Counted from the first letter of the stretch, positions 1 through 8,125 are shown. The stretch: DNA of 14,376 nt from JBFGJY01 sp041576975 (GCA_041576975.1 JBFGJY010000064.1:1-14376), one strand, 5' to 3'. Notes: generated from the letters alone by a model not told the origin. Numbers and translations: made by a program.

Positions 1-44
1 ATCATGAGTTCGATTAAGGTAAAACCTTGTTGTACTTTTTTCAT
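1..44 (-). CDS. pilA: Type IV major pilin, N-terminal fragment (cut by window edge)
   Basis: Only 14 complete codons are inside the window. They read MKKVQQGFTLIELM, a short positively charged leader followed by the class III prepilin signature G/FTLIEL. Prepilin peptidase (PilD) would cut after the glycine and methylate the phenylalanine, and the hydrophobic stretch that follows would form the pilin core helix. The ATG at 44-42 is preceded by AGGAG at 55-51 with a 6-base spacer, one of the best ribosome sites in the window. Position directly downstream of pilS-pilR, whose known target is pilA, supports major pilin. A minor pilin or type II secretion pseudopilin shares the same N-terminal signature and cannot be excluded from this fragment. 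Confidence 0.8.
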   Translation of the reverse strand, partial: MKKVQQGFTLIELM

Positions 45-185
45 GGGAATCTCCTATCCTCATTTAAAAATTTAAATTGAACGTTAAAAACCCAGCATCC
101 TTGCTGATAGAGTCTTCAACGACTCCAACTCCGGAAAAACTGGCGATCGCTACCAAACCATTAGCGCGATCTTACCTTATTGATA

Positions 186-202
186 TACAGAGATCATGCC
201 AA
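186..202 (-). promoter_or_regulatory. Candidate sigma-54 (-24/-12) promoter for pilA
   Basis: On the minus strand TTGGCATG (202-195) matches the -24 element (consensus TGGCAC/T), and CTGTA (190-186) sits where the -12 element (consensus TTGCA) should be. GG and the -12 dinucleotide are separated by exactly 10 bases, as sigma-54 requires. The weak point is GT instead of the nearly invariant GC at -12. It would start transcription near 175 and give a leader of about 130 bases before pilA. The rest of the 301-base gap (45-345) shows no gene. Confidence 0.42.
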
Positions 203-287
203 GATACACTAAGTGTGATAACTCTCTAAAAAACAGTATGTTCTACCAAAGACCATATGTGCTGTGGGGCCAGATTGACGGTATTTT

Positions 288-324
288 GTGACAACTGGTT
301 GGTATACATGTTCAAGAGTGACAA
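288..324 (-). promoter_or_regulatory. Paired TTGTCAC sites, possible PilR enhancer
   Basis: The heptamer TTGTCAC occurs twice on the minus strand, at 294-288 and 324-318, with starts 30 bases apart (about three helical turns, so the same DNA face). Both carry the TGTC core reported for PilR binding upstream of Pseudomonas pilA. They lie roughly 110-150 bases upstream of the start predicted from the candidate sigma-54 promoter, a usual distance for an enhancer of an NtrC-type activator. That PilR binds here is inference. Confidence 0.33.
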
Positions 325-341
325 AAACTGTCAGTTTTTTT
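323..341. terminator. Weak AT-rich hairpin after pilR
   Basis: AAAAACT (323-329), loop GTC, AGTTTTT (333-339) forms a perfect 7-bp stem beginning 5 bases beyond the pilR stop codon. On the plus strand it runs into seven T; on the minus strand (the pilR direction) the right arm itself supplies only five T. The stem has a single G-C pair, so this would be a weak and possibly leaky pilR terminator. It also overlaps the distal TTGTCAC site, so it may belong to the regulatory region instead. Confidence 0.3.
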
Positions 342-345
342 AACT

Positions 346-1701
346 TTACTCAAGTTCAAGCTTTTGTAAACGATAGCGCAGCTGGCGAAAGGTAATTCCC
401 AAAAGCTTGGCTGCAGCGGTCTTATTCCAGCGAGTTTTTTCTAGCGCCGCGATAATGGCCTTGCGTTCTTTTTGAATTAGGTAATCCTCAAGTTGATCAA
501 CTGAAAGAGTAATGGAGGATTCGTTTGGATCCGGCTGATCAGATTGTGAAGGCGCCTTAGATTCAGGTAGATCTATGTCTTGTGCCGTAATTTGATTTCC
601 ATCGCATAGGGTTGCAGCACGTTCCAGAATATTCTCAAGTTCACGAATATTTCCGGGGAAGGAATACATTTGAAATTTATCAAGGGCGTCCTTGGAAATG
701 CTGTAAGTGGTAGCGCCATTCTGTTCCGATATTTTTGTGAGCATAAATTCTGCCAGAATGGGTAAATCACTCATTCGCTCACGTAGTGGCGGAATGTTTA
801 ATTCAATTACATTAATTCGGTAATATAAATCTTGGCGAAAGCTGCCTGTCTCGACTTCTTTAGCAAGGTCTTTGTGAGTGGCACTGAGTAGGCGAATATC
901 CACGGGTATTTCTTTTTGTCCACCAATTGGTTTAATGGCTTTTTCTTGTATCGCACGTAAAAGTTTTACTTGCATGTGAATTGGCAACTCGGCAATTTCA
1001 TCTAAGAACAAAGTGCCGCCGTTTGCAGCTTGAAACAAACCCTCTTTATCACTGACAGCGCCAGTAAAACTGCCTTTGATATGACCAAAGAACTCACTTT
1101 CCATTAGTTCTGTTGGAATGGCACCACAGTTCACCGGCACAAAATTGGCTGAGGTTCTTGGACCCAGTTCATGTATTTGTTTGGCGACTAATTCTTTGCC
1201 AACACCAGACTCACCTCTTAAGTAAACCGGCGCTTGACTGCGAGCTAATTTTTCAATCTTTTCACGCAACACCTGCATAGCTTCAGATTCACCCAATAGT
1301 TTTTGTTGTTGAGTAGAGCTGGGTTGATGGAGAGGCGTATTGGCAACTTTTAACGCGCTGTCGACAAGACCACGAAGTATTTTTAAATCTATTGGCTTGG
1401 ATACAAAATCAAATGCACCTGCTTTAAGGGCTTTAATCGCAGCTTCCATACTGCCAAACGCAGTAATTACAGCGACCGGGATTTGTGGGTGTTGTGCCTG
1501 TATGTGTTCTACTAATTCAATGCCGGTACCATCCGGTAATTTCATATCCGTGAGACATAAGTCAAACTGTTCTTTATCAAGTAATGATTTTGCTTCGCGC
1601 ACATTAGCGGCTGCATAGGAATCTAAATTCATGCGACTCAGAGTGATTTCTAGTAATTCACGAATATCGGGCTCATCATCAACGACTAAAACATTTTTCA
1701 A
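346..1701 (-). CDS. pilR: Type IV pilus response regulator, sigma-54 activator PilR
   Basis: 451 residues, NtrC-family length and order. Receiver domain 1-120 has the acidic pair D8-D9, phospho-acceptor D52 (LTDMKLPDG) and K102. The AAA+ domain (about 136-375) has Walker A GESGVGKE at 163-170, the sigma-54 contact loop GSFTGA at 210-215 and Walker B LFLDEI at 231-236. A Fis-type helix-turn-helix fills about 415-451. When phosphorylated by PilS it is expected to drive sigma-54 transcription of pilA, which lies just downstream. The start is TTG at 1701-1699: its first T lies inside the last pilS sense codon and the next three bases are the pilS TGA stop (4-base overlap). GGAG lies about 10 bases upstream, the conserved MKNVLVVDDE begins right there, and the nearby ATG is out of frame. 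The placement next to pilS and pilA favours PilR over other NtrC-family members. Confidence 0.92.
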   Translation of the reverse strand: MKNVLVVDDEPDIRELLEITLSRMNLDSYAAANVREAKSLLDKEQFDLCLTDMKLPDGTGIELVEHIQAQHPQIPVAVITAFGSMEAAIKALKAGAFDFVSKPIDLKILRGLVDSALKVANTPLHQPSSTQQQKLLGESEAMQVLREKIEKLARSQAPVYLRGESGVGKELVAKQIHELGPRTSANFVPVNCGAIPTELMESEFFGHIKGSFTGAVSDKEGLFQAANGGTLFLDEIAELPIHMQVKLLRAIQEKAIKPIGGQKEIPVDIRLLSATHKDLAKEVETGSFRQDLYYRINVIELNIPPLRERMSDLPILAEFMLTKISEQNGATTYSISKDALDKFQMYSFPGNIRELENILERAATLCDGNQITAQDIDLPESKAPSQSDQPDPNESSITLSVDQLEDYLIQKERKAIIAALEKTRWNKTAAAKLLGITFRQLRYRLQKLELE

Positions 1702-3326
1702 GATTCCGACTCTCCAAAATGAACTGGGGAAGAAAATTCTATTCTGAAACAGTTTCCACCTTTCGGTGAGTTAATATAACGCAAATCCCCACCATTGTTC
1801 TTGCACAACTCACGTGAAAGGTACAGTCCTAGGCCAGTACCTGTATCACTGGTAGTAAAAAAGGGCTCAAATAACTGGGGTTGATACTTTTGTTTTATAC
1901 TGGGCCCAAAATCGATCACATCTAAATGAGGTGATTTATCCGTGTTGTTGATATCTGCTGATAATTGCACTTTGGTTTCTGCACCATTCACCACAGCATA
2001 TTTTTTTGCATTTTTGCATAAATTCCATAGCACTTGATGCAGATGGTTGGGGTCCATGGAAACGCATCCATCTTGTGGCGAGACGTGCATCGAAATCCAC
2101 TCTTTTGGAAGGTCATTGGTGCGAGTGAATTCTTCAGTAAACTTAGTCAACCACAAACGCAGCTCTATTTTTTCAGGCTTGGCTGTATCTCTACGTGATA
2201 AACGTAATACATTATTAATAATTGTATTTAACCGTAGCGATTGGTCCTGAATAATCGTAGCTAAACGCTTGTCGGCTAAATTTAAATCAGCCGACTCATC
2301 CAATAATTGCGCGGCATGACTAATTGCACCAAGTGGGTTTCTAATTTCATGAGCTATACTGGCTGTGAGACGTCCTAGAGAGGCTAATTTGGTTTCTTGC
2401 ACTTGGCGCTCTACATCCGTGTTATCACTCAGATAGATCACTGAGCCTCTATCGTGTTTTCTAGAGCCTACCGGGGTAATGCGGACTTGTAAGTCAGCTG
2501 CATTAGGTCGATTGAGCCTATTAAGGTGATTTCTAAATGCAGGATTCCCACTGGCTTTACGCCAGGATTTATATAAGTCATGTAAAGGTACAGATACATT
2601 CAATAATTTGGTACGTTCACCAATCTCGGGTTTATCGAGCAATATCCAGGCCGCATGGTTAATCATTCGTATGGTGCCATCATCATCGACTACGATAATA
2701 CCGGCATCCATTCTGTTTACGAGATGCTCATTAAGTTTGGCCAGATTTGCCAGATCGACTCCACGTTTTTCCGCCAGCTCTGCACTTTCCGTTGCACGTC
2801 TAGCCATGGTGATGGCTAATAGTGCGGTAGCAAATAGCGCTGCACCCAAAAGTCCCGCTTGGGTATAGGCGGTTTTCTCAAACATTGTATGCAGGCTTGC
2901 ATATATTTCATGCAACAGGATTGAGAGTGTCGCGAGTGCAGCAAATAATAGCGCTGATTTTCCAGGAAGTAATAAACTGCCTCCAGCAACCACCGCTATC
3001 ATCAATGTGCCAAAGCCACTGGTGACACCGCCATATAGATGCATAAACAAGGTTATTGCTGCGATGTCTACTAGTATGGTCAGGAAAACTTGTGGCTTAT
3101 ATGGGATCCATTTAAAGTAAGTGCAGATGAGTGCGATGATCGAAAACAAAATATAGATCCCACTGACCCACTGCAGTATGAAAGGGTTTTGAGAAACAAG
3201 AAAATTAACTTTAGTTGCGAAAAGACTCAGTCCTAAAAATATGGCAGATACCACCAAGCGATAGAGGCTAAATAATCGTAATGCCGGCCACTGTTGTGTC
3301 GTTGTGCCTATTAAAAAACCACTCAT
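1698..3326 (-). CDS. pilS: Type IV pilus sensor histidine kinase PilS
   Basis: 542 residues. The first ~175 residues hold about six hydrophobic segments (near 20-45, 50-72, 78-98, 103-120, 123-143, 155-175), as in PilS, which senses pilin levels in the inner membrane. A PAS-like region (about 200-305) follows, then the dimerisation/phospho-acceptor helix with HEIRNP (H326) and an ATPase domain with N-box NLCKNA (435-440), FEPFF (486-490) and GTGLGL (496-501). The G1 box reads DFGPSI (472-477), with serine where DxGxG kinases have the second glycine. The stop overlaps the pilR start by 4 bases, indicating translational coupling. No Shine-Dalgarno sequence precedes the ATG at 3326-3324. The kinase assignment is certain; the PilS name rests on topology, the PilR partner and pilA nearby. 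Confidence 0.9.
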   Translation of the reverse strand: MSGFLIGTTTQQWPALRLFSLYRLVVSAIFLGLSLFATKVNFLVSQNPFILQWVSGIYILFSIIALICTYFKWIPYKPQVFLTILVDIAAITLFMHLYGGVTSGFGTLMIAVVAGGSLLLPGKSALLFAALATLSILLHEIYASLHTMFEKTAYTQAGLLGAALFATALLAITMARRATESAELAEKRGVDLANLAKLNEHLVNRMDAGIIVVDDDGTIRMINHAAWILLDKPEIGERTKLLNVSVPLHDLYKSWRKASGNPAFRNHLNRLNRPNAADLQVRITPVGSRKHDRGSVIYLSDNTDVERQVQETKLASLGRLTASIAHEIRNPLGAISHAAQLLDESADLNLADKRLATIIQDQSLRLNTIINNVLRLSRRDTAKPEKIELRLWLTKFTEEFTRTNDLPKEWISMHVSPQDGCVSMDPNHLHQVLWNLCKNAKKYAVVNGAETKVQLSADINNTDKSPHLDVIDFGPSIKQKYQPQLFEPFFTTSDTGTGLGLYLSRELCKNNGGDLRYINSPKGGNCFRIEFSSPVHFGESES

Positions 3327-3424
3327 TGTCGGTATAAAAATATTAGTCTGGAAAAATCAGATAATAGATCTGAAGTGATGCAGCATACCTTAGTTCAATT
3401 CGCGCATAGGGTAGGATTCGTCAG

Positions 3425-3450
3425 TATAATGCAGCAACTCACCCTATAAT
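3425..3450 (+). promoter_or_regulatory. Two TATAAT -10 boxes before sucC
   Basis: Perfect TATAAT hexamers occur at 3425-3430 and 3445-3450, between the divergent pilS and sucC starts. Neither has a recognisable TTGACA-like -35 at 16-18 bases. Use of the distal box would give a leader of about 20 bases with no Shine-Dalgarno sequence; use of the proximal box would start transcription at or next to the sucC ATG (3458), giving a leaderless mRNA. I saw no convincing promoter for pilS on the other strand of this 131-base gap. Confidence 0.38.
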
Positions 3451-3457
3451 TCATATC

Positions 3458-4621
3458 ATGCATATCCACGAACACCAAGCCAAGGCAATTTTAAAGCGTA
3501 ATGGGATCCCTATTTTATCTTCGCACCTAGTCAAAGTGGGAGATGATATTAATTCAATTTGTGAATCCATTGTAAAGCAGCCCTGGATCGCCAAGGCGCA
3601 AGTACATGCCGGTGGACGTGGGAAAGCTGGAGGGATAGTTCGGATCGATAATCCAAATGAACTTGTTTCAGTTGTAACCAAAATGCTAGGTACAAGTCTT
3701 ATAACGAACCAAACCGGTGAAACTGGGTTGCCCATTAATGCGGTTTTACTAGAAGAAGTTACAGACATTAAACGCGAGATATATCTCGCCTTGCTTGTAG
3801 ATCGCGGTTCCAAACAAATAGCAATTATTGCATCTGCAGAAGGAGGTGTTGATATTGAGCAAGTGTCTCAGCAAACTCCGGAGAAAATCATTACACATTT
3901 TATTCACCCCGCTGCCGGATTGCAGCCAAACCAAATTAGGAATATTGGCTATGCCTTGGAGTTAGAAAAAAATCAACATAGCCAACTTCAGGAAATTTTA
4001 TTTAACTTGCACAACTTATTTATCTCCAATGATTGTAGCTTAGTTGAAATCAATCCAATAATTGTCGATGGCAGTGGTAACCTTGTTGCATTGGATGCAA
4101 AAATTAATCTTGATGACAATGCGTTATACCGTCATCAAGATATTCAAATACTTCGTGACGTCTCGCAAGAAAATATCTCAGAAGCCAAAGCCAAAGAATT
4201 GGGGCTAAATTATGTCAAGCTTGATGGCAATATAGGGTGCATAGTAAACGGTGCAGGTTTAGCAATGGCAACGATGGACATTGTTAAGCATCATGGGGGT
4301 GAGCCGGCAAATTTTTTAGATGTTGGTGGAGGCACTACTCAGAGAAAAGTTGCAGAAGCTTTCAAGCTTGTTTTAAGCGATAACAACGTTAAATCTATTT
4401 TTGTAAATATATTTGGAGGAATCGTACGTTGTGATTTGATTGCGCAAGGCATCCTTGATGCGATACAAGAGATTGCATTGCAAATTCCTGCAATCGTTTT
4501 ACTGCAAGGAACTAATGCAACGCAGGGCAAGAAGTTACTAGAAAATCAATCTTCCAAGATCATTTCAGCTAATACTCTAACGGAAGGTGCACAACAAGCG
4601 ATTAAACTAACCAATATATAG
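3458..4621 (+). CDS. sucC: Succinyl-CoA synthetase (ADP/GDP-forming), beta subunit
   Basis: Forms with SucD the TCA-cycle enzyme that converts succinyl-CoA, phosphate and NDP to succinate, CoA and NTP. 387 residues against 388 in E. coli, collinear throughout. The ATP-grasp region shows K46 and the GGRGKAGG loop (52-59); the Mg ligands fall at N199 (VEINP) and D213 (ALDAK), the same numbers as in E. coli. Family blocks NFLDVGGG (286-293) and VNIFGGIVRCD (316-326) are intact. One departure: the segment that reads RLEG in most SucC is LLQG at 348-351. The start is fixed by the family N-terminus (MHIHEHQAKAIL versus MNLHEYQAKELF in E. coli). No Shine-Dalgarno sequence precedes it. sucD follows after 34 bases; sucAB are not adjacent. 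Confidence 0.95.
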   Translation: MHIHEHQAKAILKRNGIPILSSHLVKVGDDINSICESIVKQPWIAKAQVHAGGRGKAGGIVRIDNPNELVSVVTKMLGTSLITNQTGETGLPINAVLLEEVTDIKREIYLALLVDRGSKQIAIIASAEGGVDIEQVSQQTPEKIITHFIHPAAGLQPNQIRNIGYALELEKNQHSQLQEILFNLHNLFISNDCSLVEINPIIVDGSGNLVALDAKINLDDNALYRHQDIQILRDVSQENISEAKAKELGLNYVKLDGNIGCIVNGAGLAMATMDIVKHHGGEPANFLDVGGGTTQRKVAEAFKLVLSDNNVKSIFVNIFGGIVRCDLIAQGILDAIQEIALQIPAIVLLQGTNATQGKKLLENQSSKIISANTLTEGAQQAIKLTNI

Positions 4622-4655
4622 AGCCAAAAGAGATTTAATAAATAAAAAAAAATCA

Positions 4656-5528
4656 ATGAGTATTCTAATTAATAAAAACACGAAAGTGTTGTGCCAAGGT
4701 ATTACCGGTAACCAGGGTACTTTCCATACCGAACAAGCCATCCGCTACGGCACACAAATGGTCGCGGGGGTTACGCCCGGCCGCGGGGGCACCACGCATT
4801 TAAACCTACCTGTGTATAACACGATTGATCAGGCATTAGCCCAACATGAGATTGATGCAAGCGTAATTTATGCACCAGCCGCATTTGCTGCCGATGCAAT
4901 ACTAGAGTCGGTATATGCTGGAATTAAACTCATTGTTTGTATAACTGAAGGCGTTCCGGTGCTGGACATGGTAAAGGTCAATGCAGTAATGAATGACTCA
5001 GAATCAATATTAGTGGGGCCCAACTGTCCGGGTGTAATTACCCCTGGTGAGTGCAAAATCGGAATCATGCCGGGAGACATTCATCGTTCGGGTAACATCG
5101 GCATTGTTTCTCGTTCGGGCACCTTGTCGTATGTAGCCGTCAACCAAACTATGCAGCATGGATTGGGCCAGACAACTTGCGTTGGAATTGGTGGGGATCC
5201 AATTCATGGCTTGGACTTCATAGATTGCTTAAAATTATTTGAGGAAGATAATGCAACACGCGGCATCATCATGGTCGGTGAAATTGGCGGTACCGCAGAG
5301 GAAGAAGCAGCTGAATTTATCCAAGAAAAGGTAACAAAACCTGTGGTGGCTTATATAGCCGGTGTGACGGCTCCACCTGGTAAACGGATGGGTCACGCGG
5401 GTGCGATCATTAGTGGGGGTAAAGGTACTGCGGAGCAAAAATATCAAGCATTAGAAAATGCTGGAGTGGCAACCGTTCGCACTCCTGCAGCTATCGGTGA
5501 ACAAATAGCGAGTCTTATTAATGCTTAA
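4656..5528 (+). CDS. sucD: Succinyl-CoA synthetase, alpha subunit
   Basis: 290 residues, normal length. It carries the CoA-binding Rossmann motif GITGNQG (15-21), GPNCPG (121-126), the GEIGG loop (208-212) and the active-site phosphohistidine H247 in GKRMGHAGAI. This subunit binds CoA and carries phosphate between succinyl phosphate and the nucleotide held by SucC. The gene lies 34 bases after sucC; the gap is A-rich with no good Shine-Dalgarno sequence (a weak AAGAGA lies too far upstream), so initiation probably relies on the A-rich leader or on coupling. nadE starts 27 bases after the stop. Confidence 0.96.
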   Translation: MSILINKNTKVLCQGITGNQGTFHTEQAIRYGTQMVAGVTPGRGGTTHLNLPVYNTIDQALAQHEIDASVIYAPAAFAADAILESVYAGIKLIVCITEGVPVLDMVKVNAVMNDSESILVGPNCPGVITPGECKIGIMPGDIHRSGNIGIVSRSGTLSYVAVNQTMQHGLGQTTCVGIGGDPIHGLDFIDCLKLFEEDNATRGIIMVGEIGGTAEEEAAEFIQEKVTKPVVAYIAGVTAPPGKRMGHAGAIISGGKGTAEQKYQALENAGVATVRTPAAIGEQIASLINA

Positions 5529-5555
5529 ATCCTCCACGAATAAACCAATATTTGA

Positions 5556-7175
5556 ATGAAAGACACTTTAGATATTGCTCTTGCACAACTTAATTTTTTG
5601 GTAGGAGATATTGAGGGTAATACAGAGCTAATTATAAAAAATGCAGAATACGCACGAGATCATTTACATGCAGACCTTGCTGTATTCTCTGAATTATCGC
5701 TTACAGGATATCCCTTAGAAGACCTACTTTTTCGTCCTACAATTTTGCAGCAAGTCAATCAATCTATCGAGAAAATAAAAAAAGAAATACATGGCATTTA
5801 TATTTTACTTGGTGCTCCTACTAAAGAAAGCGAACAGCTTTTTAATTCGGCATTATTAATACATAATTCAAAAGTCATCGCTACCTATCATAAGCATTAT
5901 TTACCTAATTATGAGGTATTTGATGAAAAGCGTTATTTTCAAAAAGGCCATGATGCCTGTGTTGTAAATATTCAGGATGTCAAAGTTGGTTTTACCATTT
6001 GTGAAGACATTTGGTTTTCAGATCCATTACAAAAGAGTGTCGATGCTGGTGCAGAGCTTGTTATTAATATCAATGCCAGTCCATTTCGAATTGATAGAAC
6101 TGCAGAACGAATTCAGGTATTAAAAACACGAATAGCAGAACAAAAAATTCCCATCATTTATTTAAACCAAGTAGGTGGGCAAGATGAGCTTGTTTTCGAT
6201 GGCGAGTCATTGTGTCTAAACAAAAAAAGTGAGCTATGTTTACAAGCGCCTGCTTTTGAAAAAGGAATTTACACTATTAATTATTCAAAAGACCAAAGTG
6301 ATTTAATAATAAGTAATTGTTTACACACACCATTGCCGAGGGTTGCATCAATTTATCAAGCCATATCGCTAGGTGTAAGAGACTACGTGTTAAAAAATCG
6401 CTTTGCAGGAGTAGTATTGGGCTTATCGGGGGGCATAGATTCTGCATTAACTCTCGCAATTGCGGTAGATGTTTTAGGCGCAGATCGTGTGCACGCAATC
6501 ATGATGCCTTTTCGTTACACCACGGACATGAGTATTGAAGATGCAAGGCAAATGGCTAATAACTTGGGTGTTAAATTTGATGAAGTCTCGATTGAAGCTG
6601 CCTATACAGCAATAACAGCAAGTCTTGCGCCAATCTTTTCCGGTTATCTTCAGGATGTGACCGAGGAAAATATACAAGCACGTATCCGTGGTTTATTTCT
6701 GATGGCAGTATCTAACAAAACAGGCAAAATGCTGTTATCAACGGGTAATAAAAGTGAAATGTCTGTTGGCTATGCGACCTTATATGGAGACATGGCGGGG
6801 GGTTTTGCACCTTTAAAAGACGTATCCAAGACATTGGTATACGAGCTTGCCAAATACAGAAATGAATTAAGCCATATAATCCCTGAGCGAGTAATTACAC
6901 GTGCGCCTTCTGCAGAGTTAGCCCCTGATCAAGTCGATGCAGATAGCTTGCCTCCTTATGATATTTTAGACCCGATTTTGGAAAATTTTATTGAGCAAGA
7001 TTTAACAATCGATCAAATTGTAGCAAATGGCTTTGATAGATCAGTTGTACAGCGTGTGGTGAACATGGTGTTGCAAAATGAGTACAAAAGACGCCAGGCA
7101 CCACCTGGAGTAAAAATTACCCGCCGAGCTTTTGGTAAAGATCGCCGCTATCCAATTACTTCGGGCTATAGTTAA
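5556..7175 (+). CDS. nadE: Glutamine-dependent NAD+ synthetase
   Basis: Catalyses the last step of NAD+ synthesis: deamido-NAD+ plus ATP and glutamine gives NAD+. 539 residues in two domains. The N-terminal carbon-nitrogen hydrolase (about 5-250) releases ammonia from glutamine through the triad E46 (FSELSLTGYP), K113 (HKHYLPNY) and C149 (FTICEDIWF). The C-terminal synthetase (about 265-539) has the ATP pyrophosphatase P-loop SGGIDSA (291-297) and the block STGNKSEMSVGY (395-406). The intact amidase domain means glutamine, not free ammonia, is the likely nitrogen donor, unlike the short NadE of E. coli. No Shine-Dalgarno sequence is visible. Co-orientation and short spacing suggest an operon with sucCD; a metabolic link through NAD use by the TCA cycle is inference. 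The gene converges on bamD with only 21 bases between them. Confidence 0.95.
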   Translation: MKDTLDIALAQLNFLVGDIEGNTELIIKNAEYARDHLHADLAVFSELSLTGYPLEDLLFRPTILQQVNQSIEKIKKEIHGIYILLGAPTKESEQLFNSALLIHNSKVIATYHKHYLPNYEVFDEKRYFQKGHDACVVNIQDVKVGFTICEDIWFSDPLQKSVDAGAELVININASPFRIDRTAERIQVLKTRIAEQKIPIIYLNQVGGQDELVFDGESLCLNKKSELCLQAPAFEKGIYTINYSKDQSDLIISNCLHTPLPRVASIYQAISLGVRDYVLKNRFAGVVLGLSGGIDSALTLAIAVDVLGADRVHAIMMPFRYTTDMSIEDARQMANNLGVKFDEVSIEAAYTAITASLAPIFSGYLQDVTEENIQARIRGLFLMAVSNKTGKMLLSTGNKSEMSVGYATLYGDMAGGFAPLKDVSKTLVYELAKYRNELSHIIPERVITRAPSAELAPDQVDADSLPPYDILDPILENFIEQDLTIDQIVANGFDRSVVQRVVNMVLQNEYKRRQAPPGVKITRRAFGKDRRYPITSGYS

Positions 7176-7196
7176 TTTTTATTATTTTACCAAAGT

Positions 7197-8069
7197 TTAA
7201 TTGCATTCTTTTTTATCTAGATAAAATAAATATTCGGCAATAGATCTGAAAACTGATTTTTTACAGACAACATTATCGATATATAAGTCTTCTTCATCAA
7301 AATTTTCATGAAACACACGATTTGTATCTTGTGCTAAGTCATTCATTTCTAATTTTTCATAGGCTTTTTCTAACATTGCAATAGCCTGTGGCATGACAGA
7401 CGCACCTTGGTAGTTTTCCATGATGTATCTAGTGCGATTTGCAGATGCAACATATGCTCCACGTCGCATATAAAAATTAGCAACTTTTAGCTCATATTCT
7501 GCAAGTTCATTGCGTAAATAAACCATTCGTAGTTTGGCGTCCTCTGCATATTCACTATCAGGAAATTTATCAATTAGCGTGCCAAACACTTCAAAAGATT
7601 CACGCAGAGGTGTTGGATCATTTTTTGATGGGTCGCGTGGTATAATTATATGAATAAAACTTTTACCGCTATCAAATGCAATCAAGCCTTTCAAGTAATA
7701 AGCATAGTCAAGACTAGGGTGTTGAGGATTTAATTTGATAAAACGATTTATGCTGCTGAGAGCACGATCAGTATCACTTTGTTTGTAGTAAGCATATGCA
7801 AGCTCTAGTTGGGCTTGCTGTGCGTAACGACCAAATGGATAGCGTCCTTCTAATACTTCAAATTTTTCAACAGCTTCATTTATGTCTAGCTTTCGCAATG
7901 AGATATGGGCTTCCTGATAAAGTGTCTCTGCTGTTTCACCTTCGGCAATTTCGGGATCTTTATCTTTATCATCTTTTCCAAACAGTCCAAAAACCGAGCA
8001 GCCCGAGATGCAAATTAAAAAAACAATGATAAATATAGGGCGCAAAATAGATGCAGAAAAATTAAACAT
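7197..8069 (-). CDS. bamD: Outer membrane assembly lipoprotein BamD
   Basis: Essential lipoprotein of the BAM complex that inserts beta-barrel proteins into the outer membrane. A lipoprotein signal (hydrophobic 9-22) ends in lipobox ISGC with lipidated C24. TPR-like helical pairs follow, with BamD landmarks RYPFGRYAQQAQLELAYAYY (75-94), FIKLNPQHPSLDYAYY (107-122) and the later FYMRRGAYVASANR. At 290 residues it is about 45 longer than E. coli BamD (245): the linker after the lipobox is longer and acidic/lysine-rich, and a tail of about 30 residues follows the last family-like helix, with two cysteines near its ends. It is divergent from rluD, the standard gammaproteobacterial arrangement. No Shine-Dalgarno sequence precedes the ATG at 8069-8067. 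Confidence 0.92.
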   Translation of the reverse strand: MFNFSASILRPIFIIVFLICISGCSVFGLFGKDDKDKDPEIAEGETAETLYQEAHISLRKLDINEAVEKFEVLEGRYPFGRYAQQAQLELAYAYYKQSDTDRALSSINRFIKLNPQHPSLDYAYYLKGLIAFDSGKSFIHIIIPRDPSKNDPTPLRESFEVFGTLIDKFPDSEYAEDAKLRMVYLRNELAEYELKVANFYMRRGAYVASANRTRYIMENYQGASVMPQAIAMLEKAYEKLEMNDLAQDTNRVFHENFDEEDLYIDNVVCKKSVFRSIAEYLFYLDKKECN

Positions 8070-8091
8070 GTAGTCTTTTATTTAAACATGA

Positions 8092-8099
8092 AGTATAAC
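8092..8099. promoter_or_regulatory. Overlapping divergent -10 boxes, bamD / rluD
   Basis: AGTATAAC in the 56-base gap reads TATAAC (8094-8099) toward rluD and TATACT (8097-8092) toward bamD, so the two -10 elements would share DNA. The -35 elements are poor in both directions. If both are used, polymerases on the two genes would compete. Confidence 0.3.
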
Positions 8100-8125
8100 C
8101 ATTTTTAGCCTAAATCCGTAACAGC

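Noticed and set aside
238..291. 17-codon plus-strand ORF upstream of pilA
   Set aside because: No ribosome site, no neighbours on that strand, and it lies across the presumed regulatory region.
3451..3813. 120-codon antisense ORF over the start of sucC
   Set aside because: Shadow of sucC codons, with no independent ribosome site or recognisable motif.
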